The translations under genes and the position numbers were made by a program. From the NCBI GenBank assembly GCA_012845835.1, contig JABAKD010000019.1:7522994-7586993 (forward strand): DNA of 64,000 bases, read 5' to 3'. The notes below the pieces were generated by a model. It did no database searches. It was not told the origin of the DNA and worked only from the letters and a program-made list of their open reading frames with translations. Position 1 is the first letter of the stretch. Each line of letters opens with the position of its first letter. The DNA is from Undaria pinnatifida (Eukaryota; Sar; Phaeophyceae; Laminariales; Alariaceae). This document shows positions 33,801 through 57,312 of this stretch, piece by piece.

Positions 33801-36800
33801 ATGTTTGTTTTGCACCTTCTTCTGCACAATCCAAAAAAAAACTCACGCACCCGCAGCTCTTGGAGGTACAGCAGCAGTAGCATATTGCCGTCGAGCATGT
33901 ATCACAAGGACAGAACACCGCGGCACATCGCATCCAGCCCCCAAAGCCTCATGTTAGGTACCGGTATGTACCTGTGTAATGCTGTGTACTCGTCTTTTTG
34001 CTTTATTGATTATCCTCTCTCAGCCCTCTGCATTTATTGTTTTTCGCAAATTACGCGCGTACTGCCGATCAGACCACGACATCGCTAGCAAGCACACAGC
34101 GTAGCACAGGGCAATCAGCTCTGCACAAGTAGCTCTTGGCGGTATCAAATCGCTATTAATAGTTGCACCAAATCACGGGCCTCTTCTTTCTGCCCCCTTC
34201 ACATTTGTTGCGAGCGAGGAGGGAGGAGTCAGCCGCCCGCGGAGCGGAGCTCTTGTAGTCTAATACGATTACCAAACGATCCTTACCATTCCGTCCAGAA
34301 GGTGCCTGGTATGCAGGATTATACTCGGTAATCATTTTGCGCAGAGTAACGGGGATGGCGATCTATCGAAATGACCACGCGGTTGAGTTCAGCGTGTATT
34401 GTTCCGTTTTCCCTTTCGTTCTGTCTTTTGAGCTTCGTTGTGTGTTGAACGGAGAAAACATACGGTTGGAACGAATAGTGTGTGCGTAGCACGTCAGTGA
34501 AGGGCCTGTGTTTCAACGCCCTTTGCCAAGCTCATCAACAAGCAGGCCGTTAGCCGGGAGGTCCTGCGGATGTGCCGTGTGTCACGTGCTGATGACGAAA
34601 ACCCCTTGCACGTGCGGCGTCCACTGTTCGTACTCTGTTCCTTAGGAGCTACTCACGGAACTCCCTAACGACGCATGCGCGATACCTGAACCGCTAGACA
34701 TTCCTGTGATCATGGAGGCTGAAGAACGCTTTGATAGCTTGGAGACACCGCCCGCATCTGCCAGTGTCGGGAACGTAAGCATGGACGGTCTTCACCAGTC
34801 TCGAAATATTTCGGGTGCCGACCACACTCGCGTTCACGCTGGCCGGGACAGGTGAGCGTGCCCTCTTACAGTTTACACTTCAGCGTTGTCTTACACTGGA
34901 GGCAGTTTGCCGACGCGGTCAGGGGTGTTGGCTTGCTTTTTGCTGGCTTTTGTTTTGCTGGGCAGGAAATCGACTTTCATTGTCCGCTTGTCGATGGACA
35001 TGGGGTGTGTTTCGACGACCAAGTGCCAAGCGGACCCTCACACCCTATTACCGTATCGTCAACTGGAATGCTTTCTGGTATGTGCCCGCTTTATACCCGT
35101 ATCCAGTTCGTAGAACGTCGATTTTAAGCCCCCGTCGGTATCCATTTTCTCTTTGCCTCTTTGATGTCGACGATGTGCGTTGACAGAGCACATTGGGCAG
35201 GAGACTCGGAAGCTAATTTTGGGCTTCCTTCTCCGCCAGCCATGGGTGGGGACGACCCATCGTTCTTCTCATCTCCTCCAATGCCGACACCGGGGGGGGG
35301 GGGGGAGGAGCAGTTCGTACCATCCAAAATGGGCTACCTTCACATCAAAAACCAGGTACATTCAAACTGACTACTTTCACATCAAAAACCATGTGCAGAA
35401 CGACTACCTGGTATTAGACTACTAGAGATACGACTTAAAAATGAAGCCTTGAGCGTGCATTATACCATTTTGCGAGCACTATCGCATCAGCCGCTGAAGT
35501 CGCCCTGCCGCCTTGCGACGGCCTGGGGGTGAACGACTCGTCGCCTTCAACGGTTCTTCGGCTTGAGTTCGTGACAAAAAAACCTTCGTAATACACTCGA
35601 AGATTGTTTTGGTGCGTTGAACTTAATAGCGAGCATGAGGGCCATTACACTAGTCGGCTTTTCGCATTTTCGTTTTTCATAACTGCGGACCCTTTTGGTT
35701 CCCAATGGTCATCGTGTTATTATCGTTATTAGGGGATCGGCTTCCGAAACTGGAAAAAGCGCTGGTTTGTTCTGCAAGGCGTGGAGCTGGTGTGCTACAA
35801 AGACGGTGGACACATCGAGACTGTGGGCTTGAGAGGCTGCACTATCAAGCGGGGAAAGGTGAGCTACAGTGTTTCACGAGAATAGCAGGTGGGTTCTATA
35901 ATAACGTCCGTATTTGCCTGAATGAAACTACATTGCGCAGTTTTTTTTGTGCGTGGTCATGTTCTAGAGGGAGGGGGAAGGGCGTCTGGCTTTTTACCCG
36001 GCATTCCTGTACTTTTTTTTTATAGGCCAACTCCCAAAGCGTACGTACATCATCGACGATTTGAGTGTCTCATGTTTGAACAACTCCTGCGCCCCAACTG
36101 CGTCTGATTGCTTGAATTAGGCTTCAAGATTCCAGATAATCAAGGTACACGTCGAGCGGACGGAAGTAAGTGAAGACAAGGAAGGAATCGAGGAGATGGA
36201 GCTCGCGGCCACCAACAGCCACTCTTTGGAAGCCTGGCTGTCCACGATCGAGGTCAGTTGTGGCACGAGGAATGCTGATTGCTCGAATCACTTTCGGCGA
36301 GGTCTGCAGTAGAGGATGGTTCTGTTAGGTCGCCTGAGAAAGCTCCTCGTTAAGGGCCGTCGTGCCGAGGATCAAAATTCTAAGTATGGCAAAAAGAATG
36401 TCGAAACAATTGAATATTCAAGAATTTTGGATACATAGTGTACATTTAAAAGCGCCATTGAGGAATTCAGGGAAAAGGGTTAAAACAAGGCGCACTGATA
36501 AAGTGCTGCTGAACGAGGTAGATACATTCCCCGACCAACCCGGGTTCATGATGAGCAGATGTCAAAGGGGGGCAACGCGCAAGGAAGGACCCAGCATGTA
36601 CGAATTCCGGTAGTGAGGCTTGGTTGTTCGTCTTAGCCCTTTTCCAACTCTAAACAAAAACCGCTCTATTTCCGAGTGTTATTTGTACCCAAAACGCGAG
36701 CATAGCTCTCTAGGGGGTAACAACGAATACAAGATCGAAGTATGGAAACATAAATATTGTAAAGCTCTCCTTGGCTGAAAATTGCGTTGCCTGCGGAAGG

Positions 36801-39800
36801 TGGGAAACCTTGCGTTTGATTTCGACCCAGAGTCGAGCCTGAAGGATATTGGTGTTGAAATCGAAATATGAATATTGAAGACACAGGTGAATACGTAGCC
36901 GGAGTCAGCGAGCAACAAACGCTTCCAACCACATTCCAATTGAGACACAAGTATCACGTTTGTCTAATCGAATTCCGATTTCAGCGTCGAGTTACTACTT
37001 TTGTCGCCGCTGTATATGTCGTCCGTCAAGAGTTACCACGAGAGTTGTGCTCACGTTGGAAGGTTGGTGACATGAGGCCTGACCTTTCCGTTGCACACAC
37101 CTTGATTCGAACAGAGTTCTATCGCCTATGCGGATGCGCAAGGAGCGACTAGCCCGGAGGATCCAGCGACACGCCCTGTAAGCACGGCGGTGAACGGTAT
37201 CTCCGATAGCATTATGGACTGGCTGTTCGACCTCGGGCTGGAGGCACTGTGGCCGAACTTCGAGGCGAACGGGTGAGCGGGACATCAAGTGATTGTTTTT
37301 ACACAAAATATAAGAGCCCTCCTCTGTGAAATCAAGGAGTTCGTTGAAAGTTGTCTTTGCAAGCTGCTGTTTGCAGGGCCGGATACTAGAAATGATACTA
37401 GAAACGGTCCGTACTCTGTTTGAGCCTCATTAGAGCAGAATGGTTAAGACACCAAGTTGATTGATTGTTTGCTTCCCGCACACCACACGAGAAGAGATGG
37501 CGGCAAACGGAATTATGCGCCTCTATCCAGCTAAACCCACCAGGCACGCAATACAAAGCGACAGTGTAATTACGCAGGATATCATTAATACGTATAGACC
37601 ATCCGTGTGCATTTCCATATGGTCGCCGCCATCAACCAGAGGCAAAGTTTCTATACTAGTCTTTGCTCCAGCCGACCGAACATTATTTCTCATCCGTGAT
37701 CCCCGACGACCTTACAGCCAGTGGTTCCATTAGCGAACAGGTGTCTCCTGCTGCTGCTGTTGTGATGTGTTTGAGTGGACCTGACACAAGCGTTCCTCTT
37801 TCGCTGCCTGAAATTGAAAGGTACACCGACCTCCAGAAAATCAAGCAGCAAGGGCTCAAGGCGCCAGATTTGGATAAACTTGACGTCAAGAATCCGCTCC
37901 ACCGCAGGTGCGTGTACGTAGCGCGGGTGCAAAATTCGCCACAGGCATCTTGGGCTGCCTCCATGTTGGAATACTAAAGCAGTGTGCTAGGTGTGCTAGC
38001 CATTTACGCAATCTTATGTGGTTCACGTAGCAATGTGCTAGATGTGCTGGACATTTACGCAATCTTACGTGGTTCACGTTTGTTACGGTTGATTTCCTTC
38101 AGGTTCTTGATGGATGTCGGGAGGTGCCCCTTCCGCACGGGGCTGAAGGTATCCGTGGTCGGGCACCGGTCATTTGGAGACATCGTCATGTTCAAGGTGG
38201 TGACCGAGTGGCGGGCGTGGTACTCCAAGACAGAAAAACTCTACACAGACTTCAACAAGCTTCACAACAAGCTACGGTGAGAACGCGTTGTGTACCGCAC
38301 AAAGACGGTTGTTTAGCCCCTTCAGAACCGCACCCGCGTTTTTGGGGACAAACTACTTGGATTTAATGGGGGATACCTTTGCGGCGGTCTAAGGCTTAAA
38401 CCTTGAACTTGAAAGTCGAATCATCTTCTGCAGTAGTCCTCTCGGTGGGTTCGACGTATCGTATGTTCACCTGTAGATTGTGCGGAAATTCAAAGTCTTG
38501 TGGTTGGCACCCGAATCGCAGGAGCGAAAGCAACGAATATTCCCTTCCGAATATCGAGCTGAATGAGCGATTCATGGGTTGTTATGTACGAATTGTCAGT
38601 CTTTGCAATCGCCCCAAGGTCGTGTTGTTGAAATGAACTCTTGAGTAGGTACTGGATACGGTCGCGCAAACCCAAAATGTCGTACTCGGAATACACACGT
38701 GCTCAGGTCACATTGGTTTTGGCCGTTTTCGGCTCTCTTTCCGTCTGTTTTCCGTCTGTGAATTGTCGTTGGCGCTATCCATCCCAAGTAACGGCACGAG
38801 AATATTGCAATGAACAAAACTTTACTCTTCAAATACCGGGATTTTGGCCGTTATCGGCTGTTTTTCCGTCTGCCAATGGTCGATGGCGCCATCCATCCCA
38901 AGTAACGGCCCGAGAAGATTGCAGTGAGCAATATTTTTATTTACTCTTCGAATACCGGCACAAGAATATGGCAGTGACTAATGCGTTAACATTCGAATTT
39001 CGGCTCGATCGTTGCTGCGTGCGTTTTTTGGTGTGCCCCATCGTCCTGGGTTAGGCGAGCGTTCAAGGAGACAAATTCTCCTTTGATCGAGCACCTGCCA
39101 CCCCTGCCTGGAAAAGGGCAGGTAAGTCGCTCCATGATAATGTCCATTGCTGAGAGCGTTTCCATGTGTATATGGCTATACATGGCTATGGTGGTGAACA
39201 CTTTGTGTTTGGTGAAAGGGGCAGTTAAGCTCAATCCGTGCTCCACCGCGATTATATTCATAGCTGTGAGCGTTTCGATGTATGGGTACTAGTGAACATG
39301 ATGTGCGGTGACCCGTTTGTTCTTGTCGTTCGTCTTGTCTGCACTAAAACGGCATCAGCGGCGGCTGTTTTTTTTTTGCGGGGCATTCTCGATCAATTTG
39401 TCGATGGTATGACTCATGCATTGTCTGCACCCGGCTACGAAGTACTCTTGAGAGTTGCTGTATTTGCATCGGAGGCTACAATACTATTTGTTGTCGGTGA
39501 CGTCGTATATGTTATTCAATACCAAAATGTTCCGGCCTTCATAATGCTGGTTGTTGTCGCTGACATGGTAATAGGTTGTGCAAGACCAAAAAAACCCGGC
39601 CTTCCTGACGAAGCGGAAGACTGAGCTAGAGGCGTACTTGAAAGAGGTGAAGGATTCCCTTTGAATTGTCCCGTTTTGCTTCGTTCGCGCACTCAACGAG
39701 AAACGCCTTGCCTGGAAAGGGTATAATTGAGCCCTTACACCTGTCCAGAACAGCTTCTGCGGATGACCTGTTAATTGCAACTTGTGTGACTTGCCGTATA

Positions 39801-40316
39801 CGTGTGACTTGCGTATACGAGTTTGTGTTTTTTTTATACGCGCGAAGATACCCTCACGAGCGATGTGTCTCCAGAGTAAATTTTGGCGGTATTAATTAGT
39901 GTGTATGCTAGTGCGTTCAATAACGTGCCGTACGTCGCCTGTCATTGACTGTGCAATGCTATAGTCGAGCCTAGCTTTGATCTCTGGTTGTGTCACTTTC
40001 TTGAACAAATGTTCGTACTGCAGCGCCAATACCCTTGGCGGTGATTCGCCGTGATTCGCCCTAGATGTCGTATTTTTGAGGTTGGATAGTGGTACAACAA
40101 ATGAACGTGAACGTCGATCGCGCGTCGTCGACCGCGCGCTCCCCCGCTCGCTTTGATCAAGTCCATTCACCTACCAACTACCATCGTTTACCTACCATTG
40201 TTGCTTTTGTTCATGTCGTGTCAACACTGCCTGCTGTACAGGTGGCGGCCTTGGTAGAAAACCAAGAGCCTTACTTCAGCTTGCTCTGCCAAGCGCTCGA
40301 CCTCTTCAGTTCGTGA
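30844..40316 (+). CDS. Protein kinase with PH, SAM and PX domains, 5'-partial, 16 exons
   Basis: Exons: 30,844(approximate)-31,047; 31,184-31,306; 31,938-32,043; 32,506-32,659; 33,070-33,130; 34,646-34,774; 34,799-34,851; 35,187-35,355; 35,733-35,858; 36,121-36,252; 37,115-37,272; 37,791-37,907; 38,103-38,276; 39,055-39,121; 39,575-39,646; 40,242-40,316. All junctions are GT-AG and keep frame. Exons 1-5 encode a kinase: hinge [13 protein letters not shown], catalytic loop [14 protein letters not shown] in EYMAPEM, and the closing [10 protein letters not shown]. Exons 8-10 encode a PH domain ([18 protein letters not shown], ending [10 protein letters not shown]). Exons 11-12 encode a SAM domain ([35 protein letters not shown]). 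Exons 13-16 encode a PX domain ([29 protein letters not shown]). PH and PX domains bind phosphoinositides, so membrane recruitment is inferred. The kinase N-lobe is not located. The first exon could instead begin at 30,900. Confidence 0.85.
33955..34260 (+). repeat. Dispersed repeat family D, copy 2 (in kinase intron 5)
   Basis: It shares the ordered words of 14,470-14,780 (GTACCGGTATGTAC, ACTCGTCTTTTTGCTTT, CTCTGCACAAGTAGCTCTTGG, TCAAATCGCTA, GTTGCACCAAATCA, CCCTTCACATTTG). It has CTATTAATAG where copy 1 has CTAG. Confidence 0.75.
37983..38085 (+). repeat. Short tandem duplication, 51-bp period (intron)
   Basis: TGTGCTAGGTGTGCTAG-CATTTACGCAATCTTATGTGGTTCACGT is repeated once with few differences just upstream of kinase exon 13. 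It ends about 20 bases before the acceptor. Confidence 0.85.
38310..38395 (+). repeat. Dispersed repeat family E, copy 1
   Basis: It contains CCCTTCAGAACCGCACCC, then GTTTTTGGGGACAAACTACT and TTTGCGGCGGT. Three further copies in the same orientation occur at 40,885-40,955, 49,605-49,685 and 59,022-59,112. Confidence 0.7.
38712..38960 (+). repeat. Tandem duplication, 125-bp period (intron)
   Basis: TTTTGGCCGTTTTCGGCT at 38,717 and TTTTGGCCGTTATCGGCT at 38,842 head two units. Both share TTTCCGTCTG, CATCCATCCCAAGTAACGGC, CGAGAA and TTTACTCTTC. They lie in the kinase intron between exons 13 and 14. Confidence 0.85.
39489..39552 (+). repeat. Decayed duplicate of kinase exon 15 acceptor and head
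   Basis: GTTGTCGGTGAC at 39,490 and GTTGTCGCTGAC at 39,553 head two 63-bp units. The downstream unit contains the real acceptor and exon start (CCGGCCTTCCTGACG). The upstream unit carries the matching but broken CAATACCAAAATGTTCCGGCCTTC. Confidence 0.7.
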
Positions 40317-42930
40317 TCTATTTACAGGGCTGCCGTTGTTGGTGACGGTTTACAGAGCAGTCAGTTTTGTGTTAAGCCACAGCCTTGGCAGGGCCCTCAC
40401 TCGTTTACCAAGCTTCTCCATATATCTCACCCTCGCGTGTTTGTCTTGTAATTTTAGAGTATATTTTTTTCTGTGAGATCTGGGTGTTTGTTCAGAGGCT
40501 GTGAGCGTTGCCGTGAATAAGCCGCAGTGCTCGCTTTCGGTGTAGAAAATACGCGCATTTTAGAGAAAGGTACTCGGTGCCCGACATGAAAACTGCGGAC
40601 TCCAAGTACCTTTCGAAAAAAAGAAAATGGCCGTACCGTGTATGTCAGTACCGTTTTTTTTTGTACCAGTCATTTTTTTGTAGTGTATCATGCCGAATGG
40701 CGTACAGCAGTACGGCAGTTGAGGTATAGTACACCAGTTGAATGAAGTACAGTACAGCAGATGAATTGCCGTACAGTAGTACTCTCAACGTCCCGCTTGG
40801 TACATGATTTGGACGTGACAATTCCATAGATCACCGGAAGAGGTTCCCTTTCTGTGTTCCTTGACGGTGTTGATGGAGCGTGTCTAACCCTTTTAGAACC
40901 GCGTCCAGGTTTTCGGGGACAAAGGACTTGGAATTGGTGAGATGGGGTCAATAATCTCAAAAAGTGAAGGTGGACCGCCAGGGTAACACGCAATAACCAC
41001 GCATGGAACCCGCAAGGGTAAGGTCTGGGGGCGTGACTGATTTTCCCGCTGCTTTTGTACTAGCCCAAAACTGTGGACGTTTCGCCGTATGAAGTTATAG
41101 CTTTTTTTAGCGTCGAAGCTGCCGAAATACGCATAAGTATAGGTACGGTTGCATTTTGGTGATCGTTAGGGCAGCGCAAGTATATGCCGTAAGGTATATT
41201 ATGCAGGGCTGACCCAAGGAAGGCGTTTCGGGACAACGTGCTGAGTTGGATACTGCCGAGCATGGAGTGGTTGGCAATGATATAATACCTGTTATGAATT
41301 TACGACTTTGGGGTTGGTTGTGGAGCAGAGCCGAAAGATGCCACGTAACCGTGAGAGCCAGCATTTTTTATCAACCTTGGCTTATACTCGTAACTTGATG
41401 TTATTCGTATACCGCCAAACGTCTAAGGACCTACCTGTACCAATTAACGAACTCCTCGCGGTAGGGTGTAGAGCAGAGCATTCAGATGCAGATGAAATGG
41501 AAAAAAACAAAAGTTGTAATTCGCCACTGTAAGTAACGTAGTGTAGGCTACACAGGCAGAGAAAGAAGCTCGGGCTCTCGGTCTTTCACCTTCAACCTTG
41601 ACCCGATCAACACTGCACTCCCATTATGGAGCCAGAGCACTTGGAATTACAATAGGAAGATTTTGGAAAGGGATAACCTTGTCACCCACATTCAACCTCG
41701 TCGCGGGCGTAATTATTTCTCGTTTCCACTCAGCGCTATCTTCGCAGAGTTGTTTTGCCTGAAACAGGTCTTGTTCCATGTTGATCATACGAGTTTGTTT
41801 CCAGAGGTGAAGAAAAATGAAGCATATACTCTAGGGGTGAGAATCATTGCGACCTTGCAACAAGATCTCCGATATACCTCGAGCCATGTGACACCACACA
41901 CCATCGTATCCAATATTTAGACAAAGAGTCATGACCACAATCCTCCATGCCCAATGGAGCTAGACTCATAGACGAAAGACATTTTACGTGGAGCATTACC
42001 ATCGGTCAATAGCAAAACGGCCCCACTCTGCGGATAGTACAAGGTAATTAAATTACGGCAACGACTGGCACGGGCATGCGCCTTAGTAGACAAAAAAAAG
42101 TTACCTGGTACACTGGGGAACATCGTCAATATCGCTCATTTGCGCGCAATAACGACTGACACAGGCCCCCGCCATGCATTTCAGCGCGTTCCTTTCTAGG
42201 CTGCACAATCGCAGTGACTACACGGCACTTCAGCTCCTCTCGTCGTATCGATCTAGCGACAACGAGACAATTCAGGGTCTCTCATCGTATCCATCTACTT
42301 TCGGCTTGGCCTTCTGGCGTCCCGACGCTTTCGCCTTCATCCTCTCCAGTATAGAGTCCTGGGAGAAGCGGTGGGAATCAAGCGCGGGCAGAGAGCGAAC
42401 TCGGTAATTTGAGTTCGGCGTTTATATGTATAGCGGCACCGCGTGGTATCAATATTGTTGCGGGCGAGCGGCTGAACCTTGACTTAGTGTTACTGGTTAA
42501 CGTCGGCTGATGCAATATTTAGTTTGTACATCAGTAGTACTTACGGATGCGAGTTTCTAAATGTATACCGCGCCAAACAATAGGGGTCCGTTTCGAGATC
42601 GCTGAAACCGGATCATACGGCTACGCCGCCCACTACCAACGCACACAACTTGACGACAACTGCAACATACACTGTACGCGAGTTCCTAGCGACAGCACTC
42701 ACGGCATATTCGGAGTATTGTTTGTACAAAATGAGGACAGCGACACTATGATAACGTGATGTGGGTGTCCACGCCCAGCACCAAAGTGTAAGTCGCCAAA
42801 TCGAGAAGGCGGCACTCCAGCGATGGAAGACTCCTGTCATGCTCATACCAGTAAAAAGCGCATAGGGTTCAGCATTCCCAATGCTCGTCGATTTGCATCA
42901 ATTTCGCCTGCTCGAGCTCTCGCACTTTCT
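40317..42930. other. Intergenic region between convergent genes
   Basis: It holds a family E repeat at 40,885-40,955 and short GTACAGCAG-type words near 40,700-40,790. A small plus-strand open frame of 77 codons starts at an ATG at 42,174, with no domain recognised. I see no convincing exon. Confidence 0.4.
40885..40955 (+). repeat. Dispersed repeat family E, copy 2
   Basis: It shows AACCCTTTTAGAACCGCGTCC, then GGTTTTCGGGGACAAAGGAC and TTGGAAT, matching 38,310-38,395. Confidence 0.65.
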
Positions 42931-42949
42931 GCCTGCCATATGTATAAGA

Positions 42950-43024
42950 AAAAGTCCCTTGCGGGGTTCGAACTCATGACATTGACCTCAATAACTATGT
43001 GGCTTACTATTGAACCACCGGGGA
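42950..43024 (-). other. tRNA-like unit (degenerate tRNA pseudogene or SINE head)
   Basis: On the minus strand it shows a D-arm-like GGTTCAATAGTAAGCC with a possible 4-bp stem. A B-box-like GAGTTCGAACCCCG follows, then GGGA, which pairs with the initial TCCC, and then a T5 tract. The acceptor and T stems contain mismatches and the anticodon arm does not fold cleanly. I therefore do not call a functional tRNA. Confidence 0.45.
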
Positions 43025-43203
43025 TGTTGCGACAAAAACAACAAAAAAGTAACTCGCATGGCAAAAGCAGAGGAGTATCGCCACGTGCGGATGGTTTCTC
43101 AAGCAACACCTCCCGTACACTCTGGGCGCAAATTTAAGGACCGTTTCGCTATCATATCACACCAATGATGCCTATATTTCCGTGAAGAGTGGTAGTCATC
43201 AGG

Positions 43204-43292
43204 GGTTCATCAGATCCTCAGCAGTCAATCACCAAGATCAGGTCGTATATTACCACCAGCACGACACACTCTCTGGTGCTCCACTGTCCACA
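43204..43292 (-). repeat. LTR relic related to the 22.1-28.5 kb element
   Basis: ATCCTCAGCAGTCAATCACC, TATTACCACCAGCACGACAC and CTCTCTGGTGCTCCACTGTCCACA match the last 90 or so bases of both LTRs in the same orientation and end at the same CCACA. No internal element sequence follows, so it is a truncated or solo LTR remnant of an earlier insertion. A 12-base G-run lies nearby at 43,459-43,470. Confidence 0.75.
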
Positions 43293-43712
43293 GTTCGCAC
43301 CTGCTTCATTTTTTTGGGCTTGGCGTCTTCTTCTTGTTCCGGCGTCAAGGTCGGTGGAAGAAAGGCTTTGCAGTCTCTGCATAGCGCCCTGCAAATATGG
43401 GCGCGTCAGTGCGAGATAACGTGCAAACAAAACGATTAGTAACCCCTCTGGGGATTCCGGGGGGGGGGGGGTGTCGTAAACAACTATTTACAGCATCTGC
43501 GAGACGAGCCAACCAGGGATAGGCAAGGGATGCGTCCAAACTGCAACATGGGGGAGCTGTAAGCCACGCGCGCAGCATGGCGTTGCTCGTCTGCTGTACG
43601 CTCTCCCTATACGCTTGAATAGATCGCACTCGCTGTGCTTGGTCGGTATACGATATATGCCAGGCATTATGAACTATTCTTAGCTGCAGGCTCGTTCAAA
43701 ATACTTCTGTAC

Positions 43713-45197
43713 CTACCAAATCTTGCGTTTACCGCATCGAAAACTTGCGAGCGCTGCCCTCTGCCCCAGTAGACAACAGTAGACCGAACAACAGCAGCAA
43801 GGTCGGCTATATACGATGTACTCACCAGTTTCTGAAATTGGTCCAAGTTGTCGCGCCGCATATGGTCTTATTTGTCCTTCGGTTGTAGAAAAATGGCAAC
43901 CCCCTGTGAAAGAGAACAAGCAGAGCATAGGGTTGTTGAGCGGATTGTTTATCGAATTATTAGCGAAAAAACGTTATCGCGGGTCGCGACTCACGACATC
44001 CATGTCGAGCATGACTATACACATGAAAATTGTTATCTACCTGGAATATTTTTCACGGTAATATGGTACTGTTGGATGCCGGTACCTGCTACTGTTAATA
44101 AACGAACACGTGGCGATAATTGAATACCTGGTACAGCAGTAAGCGCAAAAAAGACAGGAAAGCAGGGAGAGAGGAGTGAATCAACTGTCTGGCGACCTAC
44201 TGGTTGAAACGCTACTGCTGTATGAATAACGAAAGTGCGCTACTCCCCCTATCCTGTGCTGCTTTATGCTGCTACTGTTGGTGGTGTGGGCTACTGCTTG
44301 ATGTGTCCCGTCCACAACGGCATCGGCAACTGTGATCGCAACAAGAATATCGGCTACGACAGCGTTTAGCAGCAGCAGCAGCCAGTAGCAGCTGCCACTC
44401 ACTTGCAGCCAGTTTCCATGTCGTAGGCAGCCATGAGGCGGAAGTTGGAGGTCCCTTCCCACACCATATGCCTCTTCACGTTAAGCCGGAACATTTTGAA
44501 CAGCTTGTGCATTAGCGGCACCATTGTCTGACAAGAGTCAACCAGGACGTGCACATCGTGTAGAGCATCGGGAGCACAGCAGAGCACGACCGATTTAGAG
44601 CCATTTCGAACGTGGACCAGGAAATCAGTCGGCAACACACGACGACTATCGAACGCTTCTCGAGGCGTGAGTTAACGCCAGGATGCGCTTCTCGTGTGCT
44701 ATGATACGCACGTCCTTGCAGAAATCAGGGTTATCAGCGCAGAACGCGCAGCTAGCTTTGTGGCTCGTGGCAAAGCAAGCGGCCGCGGCGCACGCACTGC
44801 CTCAAGACAGAACATACGAAGACTTCAATTCGCACAAAAGCAGCTAGCTGCTGCAGTACGCAAGTACCACAAACTGCAACATACACACGAAAGTTGTCCT
44901 GAACTCTCACATTGTACGACAACTGCACTACGACTGAGGTTATGTCCGACGTTATGGTAGCATATACGTGCACAGCAGCTACATTAGTCGATGGCTTACT
45001 TCGCAGTGGTCGCAGTTCGCTCCGTGAAACTCCAGCAGGTACGGCTCAGGGCCAAAGCGGATTCCTGATAGGGCACCCACAGCAAGAGGGGGGTTGCGAG
45101 TCCATCCGACGCGCGCGTTAACATTTGTTCTCCCTCTCGTCGCGGAGGCCACACTCGCTACACAGCCAAAAACGGCAAGGAGGCGTCGGAAAAGCAT
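43713..45197 (-). CDS. Thioredoxin-like protein with signal peptide, CDHC motif, 4 exons
   Basis: Exons (minus): 45,197-45,000; 44,527-44,403; 43,903-43,826; 43,758-43,713. Introns are GT-AG and frame is kept, giving 148 codons. The first ATG is at 45,197. Residues 1-19 form a signal-peptide-like segment (RRLLAVFGCVASVASA). The fold then shows beta strand YLLEF, active site CDHC at residues 62-65 with the following helix TMVPLMHKL, and the cis-proline segment GLPFFYN. The usual thioredoxin motif is WCGPC; here Trp is replaced (GANCDHC), which would alter redox properties. The last exon (WAALASFRCG) is the least certain. The protein is probably a thiol-disulfide oxidoreductase of the secretory route or plastid; the residue after the cleavage site is not the usual aromatic one. 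It shares a 183-bp divergent promoter region with the synthetase gene. Confidence 0.82.
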
Positions 45198-45380
45198 GTC
45201 CGCGAACACCGCATGCGACACAGGACTCAGCGTGGGGGTATAACTCGTGCGATGATTATGTGTGTCACAGGGAGTTTTACTTTATGCTGAGGCGTTTTTG
45301 TCCGGGTGTTTAATTATTATTTGTGGGGACCATATAGCAGTCAGTGAGGCGCAGACACAGACCACCTCGCTGAGTGTCTA
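45198..45380. promoter_or_regulatory. Short divergent intergenic (bidirectional promoter) region
   Basis: Only 183 bp separate the start codons of the thioredoxin-like gene (-) and the glutamyl-tRNA synthetase gene (+). Untranslated regions and both core promoters must fit here or overlap the genes. An AT-rich TTTAATTATTATTTG stretch lies near 45,309-45,323. No motif is assigned with confidence. Confidence 0.6.

Positions 45381-57312
<11,932 letters not shown>

Noticed and set aside
35294-35315. Frameshift at the G-run in kinase exon 8
   Set aside because: With the G count as given, the frame stays open ([12 protein letters not shown]) and joins the PH domain in phase, so no frameshift is needed.
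42950-43024. Functional tRNA gene
   Set aside because: The acceptor and T stems contain mismatches and the anticodon arm does not form a normal 5-bp stem, so only a tRNA-like unit is reported.
43345-43629. Minus-strand stretch resembling an extra exon of the thioredoxin-like gene (RSIQAYRESVQQTSNAM)
   Set aside because: It cannot be joined in phase to the exon ending at 43,826, and the thioredoxin fold is already complete without it.
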